Assembly: GCF_032854445.1 (NCBI RefSeq)
Contig: NC_088295.1
Location: forward strand, 29,067,385 to 29,131,384
Source of the DNA: Liolophura sinensis
Taxonomy: Eukaryota; Mollusca; Polyplacophora; Chitonida; Chitonidae
Direction of reading: 5' to 3'
DNA: 64,000 nt
The translations under genes and the position numbers were made by a program. Under the pieces are notes generated by a model. That model was not told where the DNA came from. It worked only from the letters and a program-made list of their open reading frames with translations, and ran no database searches. Shown here piece after piece: positions 38,774 to 51,800 of the stretch (position 1 is its first letter; each line of letters starts with the position of its first letter).

Positions 38774-41700
38774 ATGGCGAAAGAAAAGTCTACTGTACGC
38801 TTGCGAGGAGGGGCAAGTTTGGTGAAATGTTGTCCAACATTTTCATGGGATTCAAAGTGAGTGGCTTTCGCCACAATGCGAAACGAAAATATTCAATCCA
38901 ATCCAAAAGCTCATGTCATTGAACTCCGACTGCTCAACAATGTAGGCCTATACGCCATTCATTCAGAATGTGGCAAACGAAATGTGATCACATCTGTTCA
39001 GGCCTTTAAATTTAAGTACAGAAGCAGTAAAGAGCAATCCATCTGAGCTGATTTCATACGACGATGAGTTTCATTTTCAGACGATGAGTATCAATTTCAT
39101 TGATGGTTTTCCCTAACCCCGAAAGACTCGAACTCCTTTTCTTATACAGGCCTAGTGTCGGATTTTCGTCGCTTACAATGGTAATTTCGTACTCAAAGAA
39201 GGTCCAGACCGATTGTCTTTGTTATGGAATAAGTCTCGCGAAAATGAAATTCACCAACCTAAAGACCTGCTTTCTGCACCCACGAGCCGCCACAACCGCG
39301 CCACCACCACCACCACCACCACCACCATATCTCTCCTTGATTTAGAATAGATTTATTATAGCCATGAAGGCTTCCACTGTATATGCTTCTCGGCAAATAC
39401 CACCATCTTCTCACTGCTCCACTATGAACATGATGAAACAGGACATGTGAGTGGCTGCTCAACATGGCGGCAATGGCCAAGGAGTTTATACTGTGCCGTC
39501 ATGGCTAGAATAAATCTATTCTAAATTGAGTCCGGACATATGGTGGCGGTGAAAGTGGAGAAAGCAGGTTTTTAGGTTGGTGTCATTTATTTTTGTGAGA
39601 CTTGTTCGATAACAAAGGCAATCGGCCTGGACCTTCGTTCAGTACAAAATTAACAATGTAAGCGTCAAGACCCCAACGATGATATGCCAGTATAAGAAAA
39701 GGAGTTGGCAACTTTCGGGGCTAGATTGGCCCTAGATGTTATGCAGTAGCACTAGAGGCTAGAGCATGTGTAGCGGAAGCAGATGTAGTTTACAAGCTTT
39801 CATAGAAAATAATGTGATAAATGTGCAATAATCCTAAATCCTACAGTTAGCCACCTTTCTGGTCCAAGAGGCGTATGTCTTAAAAATAGTTAACATACCC
39901 AAAACAGTACATACCAACTACAGAAGAAAAAATTGACGTTTTCAAAACTTTCATATAATTAAGGAGACAAATCTATGCACAGGAACAAACACCTATGTCA
40001 TATATATTCGTGACCTGTTTTATTTCCAGATTCCTGTTTTGTTGTGCTGGTGACACTGTGAAGGTACTGAGTATTACCAGTGGAGAATGTGTCCACATTC
40101 TTAAAGGTCATAGGTCACCAGTCACATGTGTTCAGGTCAATCCTAAAAATAAATTACAAGTAAGTACAAAAGTCATCTGTTTCTAGTTTGTCATCAATTG
40201 TATCAGAACAAAATTACAAGATTAGTGTATGTATTCGGTTATACAACCATTGATGTTCTTTTCCTTTCACATTGATTCTGTCAGAATGATATTTGTCAAG
40301 TAACAGGACTAAAACGGTGAAATAATTTTGCATGCCTGTTAAATCTACCTCAGGAGGCTTGTCTTTTTAATCTTTTGTGCACTTTATTTTGTCAAAATAT
40401 TTAAAAGTGATTTTAGACACTCTTCATGTTGTTATTATCAGAAGTCTTCATTCTCAGATTGCTGTCAGACCTTTGTACTTTGTACAAGTTCTGCTACATG
40501 TACAACTAAAAGCTGTAATGTTGCTGTTGTGCTCTGAACTTGGAGCTAAAACACTGTATTCCTGTCAAAAGCATTTATCAAAATTTACAGATGTTGGGTT
40601 TTCAATCTGTACATCTGAAAAAAGTGTGAATTTCACTCTTTACTTTCACTTTTTGTTTTCAGATATTTTCATCATCACTTGATCAGACTATTATCAAATG
40701 GAACTACATGGATGGAGTTCAGCTTCGGGTACAAATCAGTTATAACACTAATAATCAACCTGGTGGAACTCCTTATGTTTTTCCTCTCTTTTATAAAGTT
40801 TTATATTTAGTTACATTGAGACACATTCACTGTGTGTCCAATGAAGTATTTTAAATTTCTTGGACGGATAAGACATTCTCTTGTGTGTGCATGTGTGCTC
40901 ATATTGCGGCACGTACTTCCATTTTTGCATCAGCTAAAAGCGAAACTAATGTTGACTTCTTGTTTGGATTGAGGTAAAAAGGATCCTTTCAGTCACTAGT
41001 ACACATTTAAATCCATATATGCAGAAAATCTGATAAAGTGTTAACTTTCCTCTCTGGATTGTCCGGATTGAATCTAAGGCCACGGTAAGAAAACATGGAT
41101 AACGAGACAGCTGCGCAGACGATAAACAATAGCAGCAAACCTTGACTGAAACCTTTTAGAGTTGACTTTCTTCGTACAACTGACTGGACAAATTGTTCTT
41201 TCTATTTTTAATTCATGACGACTGATGAAACCGTCGCTAAACTTGTCATTTAGGGCTACGTGGTCCTGTTAGGTTGATTTCCAGGTCTTCTGGCGCACTG
41301 CTCCAAACTATTAGTAGACCCAATTTGCCATGACTGCAAAAAATTATTTCGACAAGCGAAAAGGAAATACTTCTGTGGATTGCAACAACATTTCAACAAA
41401 GGATTGCATTTATACTTGCAGAAGTGATAATAAAGGTCCTATTCTCTAATGCTTTAGAGTGAATTTAGGAGCCCACTTCACTATGCACCAACTGGATTTT
41501 GGAATTCATTGATTAAACATTGAGGCAGGGAAATATCAGAAAGTTGTTGAAAATAGACCCTAACATTTAATTTAATTAAGTTACTAAATTGGCAAGTCTT
41601 GTTTAAAAATTGCAGATCATCTGCTATTGTACTTACTAAAACTTTATGGCTGGAGAAAAGTTGCAGGCCAAAGGAGATTTTCTAATTCAAGCCCTGACGA

Positions 41701-44700
41701 TATGTCCCTTTAATGACTACATATATGTTTTTTTTTTTACTGGTCACTGTCTCTTTGTAGAAATTCCTATTACACTCACCAATATTGAATTTCTGGCTGC
41801 CGAAATGGTTGGACAATTCTGTTATTGTATTGAGGAAAACATTTGCTGGTGGTGAGTTACCTCCCTTTTAAGAAGGATTTTTCAGATTTGTTTCCATGTT
41901 CTTCAGTAGTATTGTAGAACTGTTGCACCTCATATGGCCATTGTGGTTTCAGTTTTAACCAGTTATCTTTCATTTCCGTAGAGTTGATTTAGAGTATACT
42001 ATTATCCTACTTTATCGCATCACCTCATAATGTGTATACATTTGGGTTACTTCATAACTCAAAATATTGTTAACTTGTGTTTCAGCCTGTGATCTCAGTA
42101 CATGTCATCTGGTCGAAGATAAGAAGATTAAACTTGAAACTGTGATTGAAAGATGTTCTGGTGATGCTCGTGGTGTTGCCATGGGACACGAGGTAACCTG
42201 CAAAGCAATAGTTATTCTACCGTGAATAAAACACAATTTTACCAATTGTAGAGAAAACATTTTAACACTGTAGTAATGTTTTTCTTAAATTAACATCAAA
42301 CACCAACCAAAAAATAAAATTAAATGATAAAATAAATTATTTCAGATATAAATTTTCATGAATTTCACCCCATTTTGTGTTTCAGAATGAGTACATTGTA
42401 TCAGTCCAGGAAAAAGGGCTGAAGATATATTCATTTAAAAAGAAAATATTAGAAGAGTAAGTTATTTGCTTAAATCATGCTTTGAAGTTTAATACCTGTT
42501 TAATTTTTAGGACAATACATGTATAACAGTAATCTTGATTTTAAGGTCTGTGTATAGATGTTCTGGATTAACATTCGAGCATTATAGAAAAGAAGCTTCT
42601 CATGTGATTTGAAAAGGTCACACTATTAAATGGACAGACAAAATTTCCTGTGACAGACCTCAGTTGCTTGCATTATTCCATCCTTCTTTGTAAATCAGAC
42701 ATGAAAGCCTAGAGTAGACTTGCTTTTGTGTAAGTTTATATTGATTTTGTCAGTTTGTTTATAATTACAGCTTTTTTGTTTGATATGAACAGAATGAAAG
42801 AGGGTTTAACGTATAATGTATTTATAAAGATTTAATACATTTTGCATTTCAGACATCGTGTCAAGAAGGAAAAAGTGACTTGTGTAACTTGTCATCCAAC
42901 AGAATATTGTATAGCCGTGGGGATGTCTGATGGAAAAATACAGTTCTGGTAAGTATATAGTATATGTAGCTATGGGGATGTCAGATGGAAAATACACTTT
43001 TGGTAAGAATAGCTTTGGGGATGTAGGATGGGAAAATTCTCTTGTGCTAGGCACAGCTGTGGGGATGTCAGATGGAAAAATACACCTGTAGTACGCATAG
43101 CTTTGGGGATGTTGGACAGGAAAATACACTTGTGGTAAGTATAACTTTGGGAATATCAGAGTGGAAATACACTTATGATAAGCATAGCTATGGGATGTAG
43201 GATGCGAAAATACACTTGTGCTATGCACAGCTATGGGGATGTCTGAAGGAAAAATACACTCATGATAAGTATAGCTCTTTGGGATATCAGACCGAAAAAT
43301 ACACTTGTGGCACGCATGGTTTTGGGAATGTCTGATGGAAAATACACTTGTTGTAAGCATAGATATGTCAGATGGAAAAATACGTATAAATACACTTATG
43401 GTAAGTATGGCATTGGCAAAGTCACATGGAAAGTCCTGTGAAGCACAGCATTTAAAATATCAGATGCGAAAACAAATCAAGGCCTAAACTGCATTCATCT
43501 CCCCATGTACATTTTTTGGCATCCATTTGAGCGTTTAGTCAGCAGTTTTTAGATAACAAATATCTGAGTTCATTTGTGCAAAGTTTATCGGGGATGCCGA
43601 AGGTTTATGTGAATGAGAAAATGGCATCTCACCATACAGTGTTTAAAATTCATTAAATCTTAGCGTATAATTTTTTTCTGAATTCATTACAACTGAAGAA
43701 TTTAAATTTTGTTCTTTGTCTTTCTTGCACAGAAGACATGTTGTTTTTCTTTTGTTTGTTTATAAAATACAGTAAAATTATTGAAGCGCCATGTTCCAGC
43801 CGACTTGCTTTCTCTGACATCCGCGATAACTAGGTCATCACTGCTTTTATCTTAGAAGTCACCGCTACAGAATTGAAGCGAATCCAGTAACAGTTGAATG
43901 CCTAGATCAGCCGAAGTGGTGCTTAGATTTATTTCCATTTGTTTCAGAAATGAAGATGAATCTAATTCTACAACAATGCTAAATCATCACTTTCAAAGTA
44001 CACAGAATACCTAATTCTACAACGATGCTAAATCATCACTTTCAAAGTACACAGAATATATCAGGGAACCAGACTAGGCTTCTGCTTAGGCTGTTATACA
44101 AAAATTACCTTCGACGTTAGAGAGCTAGAGTAAAGGTGACGTCATCTTGCCCTTAATAATGGAGATGTGCTGAAGCTGTGTCAAGACGACGTTTCACTAA
44201 TCTTTGACTGGGTTGAAAAAAACTCTAAAAAATTATTTAATGCTAGTTTAAGATACTTTGATCAGTGGACATAAACATTGGTTAAGTACTGTCTTTCACT
44301 TGAAGTATTGACTGTGGGCTCTTTCCTCTGGGCTCTGCCTGATTTCCTCCTACCATAATACTGACTGCCGTCGTATAAGTGAAATATTCTTGAGTACAGG
44401 GTAAAACACCAAATAAATATTAAGTGTTGATATCCATCATGAGTATCTTCATGTTAGAAAGTGGCACGTGTGCTTTTATTGCTTGGAAGTTTAAATTAGT
44501 TCCTTGTCCCTTAGAAAGTTGGCACATGTGCTTTTATTGATTGGAAGTTTGAATTAGTGCCTTTTCCCTTAGAAAGTTGGCACGTGTGCTTCCATTGCTT
44601 GGAAGTTTAAATTAGTTCCTTGTCCCTTAGAAAGTTGGCACGTGTGCTTCATTGCTTGGAAGTTTGAATTAGTCCCTTGTCCCTTAGAAAGTTGGCACGT

Positions 44701-45819
44701 GTGCTTCATTGCTTGGAAGTTTGAATTAGTCCCTTGTCCCTTAGAAAGTTGGCACGTGTGCTTCCATTGCTTGGAAGTTGGAATTAGTCCCTTGTCCCTT
44801 AGAAAGTTGGCACGTGTGTTTCCATTGCTTGGAAGTTTGAATTAGTCCCTTGTCCCTTAGAAAGTTGGCACATGTGCTTCCATTGCTTGGAAGTTTGAAT
44901 TAGTCCCTTGTCCTTAAGAAAGTTGGCACGTGTGCTTCCATTGCTTGGAAGTTGGAATTAGTCCCTTGTCCCTTAGAAAGTAGGCACGTGTGCTTCCATT
45001 GCTTGGAAGTATGAATTAGTCCCTTGTCCCTTAGAAAGTTGGCACGTGTGCTTCATTGCTTGGAAGTTTGAATTAGTCCCTTGTCCCTTAGAAAGTTGGC
45101 ACGTGTGCTTCATTGCTTGGAAGTTTGAATGAGTCCCTTGTCCCTTAGAAAGTTGGCACGTGTGCTTCCATTGCTTGGAAGTTGGAATTAGTCCCTTGTC
45201 CCTTAGAAAGTTGGCACGTGTGCTTCCATTGCTTGGAAGTTGGAATTAGTCCCTTGTCCCTTAGAAAGTTGGCACGTGTGCTTCATTGCTTGGAAGTTGG
45301 AATTAGTGCCTTGTCCCTTAGAAAGTTGGCACTTGTTCTTCCATTGCTTGAAGTTTAAATCTGGCTTATTGTAAGGGAAGAATGTGTACTGTGGCATGTG
45401 TGGAAAGTCTGCACACCGGTCTACTCAAACTTTTCATTTTCCAGGTGGAATTTCCTGAGCCGTACAAATGTGGTGAAGACGACCTGTCACTGGCATGCTT
45501 TACCAGTCCTCCATCTGACCTTTACGGCTGAAGGTCAGTGCATATAAACTGTTTACTACAGCCCGAACTCTCTTGTAATGGGGCCAGAAATTGATTTAGA
45601 AGATAAAGCTATATGATAAAGACTACTGGTTAGAGCTAGGGTCTGTTTCGGAAGTTTGGAGATCTGAGCTCAGAGCTGGGTCAGGCCATATAAAAGACTT
45701 TAAAAATGAGACCTGATGATGCCTCATGTGGCACTCAGCACTCAACGCTAAGAAGATAGAGAAAGGAAACAGGAATGGAGACAGTGACTTCAGTATGATA
45801 CTTCAGTGGGGGTATATAC

Positions 45820-45884
<65 letters not shown>

Positions 45885-48800
45885 AGCATATGTACATTCA
45901 CTGTATGACTCCTTGTCATATGACTGAAAATTATGTATGAAGCATACATATGTACATACATTCTATTACATTAAAAGAAAATGTTAAAGCAAAACTGCTG
46001 TACTCTTTTATATTGTATTGCTACATAGACCTTGATTCTGCTGGAAGACTAAGATAATGGCCTTGTCCCTTTGCACTATTTCCTTGTGATTGTTAAATGT
46101 GACGACAACACAGCATTTTGAGTAATTCTAGACTGATGACATCTAATGTATTGAATTAACATAAATGTTTTTTCTACCTTATTGTGAACAGTTAGAATAA
46201 AACCCAGAGGTAAATTAACATGATGCCAGACTAGTTTTACTGTATATGCCGTGGTCTTTTGTAAGGCAATTTGACTACAGACCGGCAGTAATTTTCATGA
46301 ATCTCTGAACATTGTAGAATTCTTTTGCACATAAATTTTTCTGTGCTGTCGCCATATTGTGATGCCATGAGTGAGGAAAACATTAGAAAGTTACTTGTGT
46401 GTATCGTGTCCTTCAGGCCCTCTTGTGGTCCTGTAGTCTCTGTTCAGGGGCCTGTTTCACAAAGCACACGCAGCGCTGGGAACACACAACTTCCTTGACA
46501 TCCAGTCCTGTAGGTATTACGTTTTCATCGTAGCTACAAGTACGTAGCATTACATGCACGCAGCGCTGCTTGGGCTCCGTGAAACGAGCCCAAGATTTCA
46601 CTCTCTGTACTGTAGTCTTTAATAGTTGATAAAACAATGGACGTGAACTCTTTGTTGACAGGTTCCTACCTGCTGAGTGGAGGGCATGAATGCGTGCTAG
46701 TGAAATGGCAGTACAACTCTCATCACAAGGAGTTGCTACCTCGTATGGGCGCTCCCATACGCTTCCTCACCTGCTCTCCGGACAACACCATGTATGCCAC
46801 AGCTCATGCTGATAATGGTAAGTATACAAGGCTAATGTGCTCTGTTTTTGTGATGTGCTGGTTTCTGTGTTTGTCAGTGTAGGTTAGGTTTGAATATTGA
46901 ATGACTGTTTATAGTACAGGTATAGTTTATGTCATAATCTGAGCATCAGGGTCCAGTAATAGAGAAAGCAATGTTTATAGGGGTGCTGTCTGAAAAAGTA
47001 CTGCAGGTACTGAGCTCAGGGTTTGTATACATGTAGAGCACAATAGCATGAGGGAGATATTTCATCATTGATTGGATGTGTGCATATTAAGTATGGTATA
47101 TTACTGAATTCCTGACTTAGTGTATTATGCATAAGAATCAGTGTTGAACAAAGTGCTAGGGGTGGTTCTAAAAAAGTACTACATGTATTGAGCTCATGGT
47201 TTGCACGCATGTTGAGCAGAATAGCAAGAGGGGGATATTCCATTGTTGATTCCCTGTGTACATATTAATACAGTAAACTACTAAATTCCTGACTTCCTGT
47301 GTTGTGTATTGTGTACTAGAATCAATGTTAAACAAAATGTTAGGGGTGGTGTCTGAAAAAGTACTGCATGTATTGAGCTCAGGGTTTGCTCACATGTAGA
47401 GCACAATAGCACAAGGGGGATATTCCATCTTTGAGTGGGTGTGTGTATATTAAATGCCATAAATTACTGAATTCCTGACTTGGTGTATTGTGTATTAGAA
47501 TGACTGTTAAATGAAATGTAAGGGTTGGTATTTTTATTTAAATGTGTTGTATGTAATGATCTGAAGTTTGACATGCATGTAAAGTACAGTGACGCATTGG
47601 GGATGTTCCGTTGCTGATGCTCTGTGAGCATATTAAGTACCGTAAATTACCAAATTCATGATTTCAACTCTTTATGCAATGAGCTGAGGTTTTGCATTCA
47701 TGTGTCTCGTACAGTCGAGCTCTTTGGTAGCCTTGCAACCAATGCTGAGTGAAGATTTCATTGGCGAAAGATGATCACATGATACCTTCAAGGTCATGTG
47801 ACCCCAAAAAGTCACAGATTCCATTTTGTATGTAATCACACGACATTTCCATACATGCTGACTGGGTGATGTAGATGACTATGATCTCACAAGATCCAAA
47901 TTGCCAGCAGATGGGCAAAATCTTGTTGGGCACATTTGTTTCTGGGGTTTTTGGTGCCCAAAATGAAACAAGTTGAATCTTTGGATCAGGTGTTCCAGAC
48001 TGAGGAATTCTTGTTGCAGTTACTCACACACAAGTAAATTTCAAGGATTTTTTGTTGTCTGCATCAGGAGGTCTTGTTTTCGATAGCACACATTGTTTGT
48101 CTGTGCTGGGCTTTACTCCTGGATGCTCACGCTGGGGCACCTAGTCACCAGGTACATCTGATGTATCCAGTGATGGACTCATACTTGTTGTTACAGGACT
48201 CCTTTTGTCTCAGGTTTCACCTCTGTTCCTCTGTTTTTTTAGCCGGCAGATAGGAACATAATTTGCATAAACAATTACAATTTACAATGAAATAATTTGT
48301 TCAGGCCTTATAGAAAGTAACCAAATTCCTACCCAAAGTTTTACAAAAAAATTTTAAAAAACTGAAATATACATGTGTGTATAGACATTTCTGGGAATGT
48401 GCTGAGATGTATATTAGGTGATTGTATAGTTCAGACATTCAACCTCTGGTTCTTGTTTACAGTTATCCAGGTGATCAGCAGTAGCTTCAGCCTGTTACAT
48501 GTGTATCAGGGCTTAACGCGGAGTCACCTGGAGCAGGTAGACAGTGAGCCCATACCTGTGGGCTTCCTCATCGATCCACGCACAAAGTGTCTCGTCACCA
48601 ATGGGAAACCGGGCCACCTCCAGTTTTACTGCCTGCACTCTGACAAACAACTCTATAATGTGAGGCGGGGAAGCGGGAGAATTGCTTACAATATTTTAAT
48701 TAAAGGCTTGGTTTTATTATGATGAGTTAATTTATACTCTTACAGTTTGAATTTCATTGTGGAATCTTTTAAGTTTTAATTTTAGAATCCAGTGGTTCCA

Positions 48801-51800
48801 TTCAGTAAGTGTTCAGTAAAAAATCAGAGGAAAAAAAATTTATTTCCAGATTAAATACCTAAAAACATAACACAACGATTAACAGTTTAAAAGTTGCTTG
48901 TGTATTTCCAAACTCAAGTTTTCTTTTTTCAGTGCAGATTTCTATAATTTAACTACAATTATATTGAGTAAGTTTTTTGTGTCTGTATTGCAGCTGGATA
49001 TTGTTTGTCAAAACTACATCTCTCCGGAGAATCTTAAAAAGCCAACTGTGATAACAGACGTAAGACAGGCATCATTTGATGACAAGGGGGAGTGGCTTGT
49101 TAGCTTGGAGATGTGGGATGATGGAGTCATGACACCAGAAATAAGACTGAAATTCTGGCATTTCAATGAAAGTTCACAAATGTAGGTAATATAGTTGATA
49201 AATTTTATCCAACTATGTAATACTATATGATGAAATATTATGAAATAGGCATAAATTAACACTTTGTTAGGCAACTCTGTTGTCCATCCAAAGGTAAACA
49301 TGTTAAAGTTACTTCACATTTTATTACTTATGATGAAAGAAAAATGTTATTGGTTCTGCCTTTAACATGTGACAGTGTATATTGTTTGTTGCATGTGTTT
49401 CAGGTTTGTGTTGAATACACGAGTAGAAATGGCCCACCAGAAGAAGGTAAATGCTGTCGAGTTCCAGCCACAGCTTACATCATCGCAAACAGAGTTATCT
49501 CCCATGGTTGTGACTACAAGTAATGATGGGAACTTTCGCCTGTGGTCATTGGTTGATGACTCAGATATTTATCGTAAGTTACCATGTTTCATAGAACTGA
49601 TTTATATTGCTAGGATGCATTTCACAAGAAGTAATTCCTGTATGAACTAATACATATATAAGGTACAGAACAGAGCAATTGGGTTGTTTTAAACCTCCAG
49701 TTAATAAGGCAGGTTAAGGCAGTTTAGATGAAGATAGGTAAAATCAGTAATCAATCACTATCTATTAACCATATGATTATTTGATTGATTAGTGTTCAAC
49801 ACCATACGCACACAGTGACACAGGGAATGTACAAATTCCCTGTCCACAATGGAGGATTGAACAAACGTCTGGTGTGCTTTGTGGCTAGGAGTTATGCACC
49901 TTATTCACTGAGCTACACCTTGCTCCCAGTAACCACATTACTAATGTCTTTAACCTTTGATGTCATAAGACAACCTTACATATTTTCAGGAGCTAGCAGC
50001 AGATGGAGCTGCGAGTCTGTTGGGTTTTATCGAGGGCTTCCTGCAGGACAGGCTGCTTTCTCAGAGGATGGTTCACTGCTGGCTGTTGCATTTGTGTCCA
50101 TCATCACAATCTGGGACCCATATACCAATGCCCTGAGGACAACATTCAACAGAAAAGACCACCAGGACTGTATTCAGTAAGGACTTTCATCTACATCATT
50201 AAAATGCACATAACAGCTTTAAAATTGTTAGTGTAGGTACTTCCTCTTCTGGTGCTATGTATGAAGCCTGGATCTTTGCATAAATCCAGCAGATACCCCT
50301 GGTGGCCAACAGTTGAATGCAGCGCCATGGGCTGTTGAAGTTTTCTCATGACGTTGATGTTTGTGAGGATTGGACTTGAGTGTAGTCCAAGGATTGGTCA
50401 GCCCATTGGCAATATACTGTGACTAGGAGGGGTATCATGTCACTTGCCTTCATTATGGTGTATATACATTACAGGCAGCTGAGCATTGGAGTTTTCAGCC
50501 CAAGACCTCTTAGGCAGAATCCAGCCTTTTTTTGAAATAAAAAATTATAGAATTCGAAAATTTCCCCTTCTGTTTTCAGAACCTTACAGTTTGGTTTGCA
50601 GAGATGTTCCCATCTGCTTGTTAGTACATCAAAGACTCAGTTGACTGTATGGAACCTTCTTAGTTGTTCAGGTATGTTCCACAAAATTTATTGATAAGAC
50701 TTTAGGAAAATTGCTGATATTAATGCAAATTTACCATTAATCAGTACAATCAGCTGACAGATGACCTAGTACAGTGTTTGTCTTTCATCAAGAAGGAGAT
50801 TGCATGTACACGTTTTTGTTGTAACACATTTGTTTCAGTTATTATTGTAAGGATTTACATTTGCTTCAGTTATTATTGTAAGGATTTTCATTTGTTTCAG
50901 TTATTATTGTAAGGATTTTCATTTGTTCCAGTTTTTGAAAGAATTTATGTTTGTTTCAGTTATTATTGTAAGGATTTGAATTGTGTCAGTTGTTATTTCT
51001 AAGGATTTACATTTGTTCCAATTAATATTGTAAGAATTTACACAGGAGTATTTATTTATTTATTTATTTGATTGGAGTTCTTCATCTCCTTTCATTATAA
51101 GTAGCTGTGTTAAGAATTCACATCGTTTAGGCCATTCACATTTGTACTAAGGTTTTGCCTCATGATCCAGAGATTGAAAACCAGTGCGTTACTGGAGTGT
51201 TATGATGATAGGGATACTAATTAGTATATGTTGTGGTATATAACAACACATATAATGTACATATGACTAGAGCAGGAGTATTACCATCTCATTTCTCCCC
51301 AGTTAAGTGGAGTGTCAGCCTACAAGTGTCTGTTCTTGTGAGAGATTTGGGCTCAGAGCTCATGGCAGCCTTCACTAAAAACAGAGATGGTAAGCAATTA
51401 CTCAGTTTCTCAGATAGTTTTGCTGTCTGAGTTGTGATTAGTTTTGTTCAAATGTGCAAATAATTTTGTTTTCTGTATGAAAATACACAAGGCTTGAATC
51501 AACATCTAGATTTTTTGATGTCTGTTCACGACATGTTGCAAGCAATTTAAAACAAGATTTGAAGTATAACGTAGACAATACATTTCTCATAAATAACCAT
51601 CACCTTATTCAGCTATCTACAACGTCACATACAAAGCAGTATGAGAAAAGAGAAATCTGATTTGCATAGTCTTGGTGAATTCCATTCTGAGGTGTTCTGA
51701 TCTAGTGAAAATTGTTCTGCAGAATGTGTGAAAGATCTCTTCGAATTGTGCTGTATTTACTTTACAGTCTTGCAAGAAGGGAAAATTACTCATCCTTTAA

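Noticed and set aside
38515-38874. A 119-codon minus-strand open frame across the divergent promoter
   Set aside because: It is antisense to WDR75 exon 1 and starts inside the exon 1 donor region; TOMM7, in another frame, explains coding on this strand.
42806-43360. A 184-codon minus-strand open frame with a repeated peptide
   Set aside because: It is the reverse reading of the exon 7-derived minisatellite; the repeat period avoids stops. WDR75 exon 7 and its donor occupy the other strand.
44642-45397. Repetitive open frames on both strands
   Set aside because: They translate the 58-bp minisatellite in intron 7.
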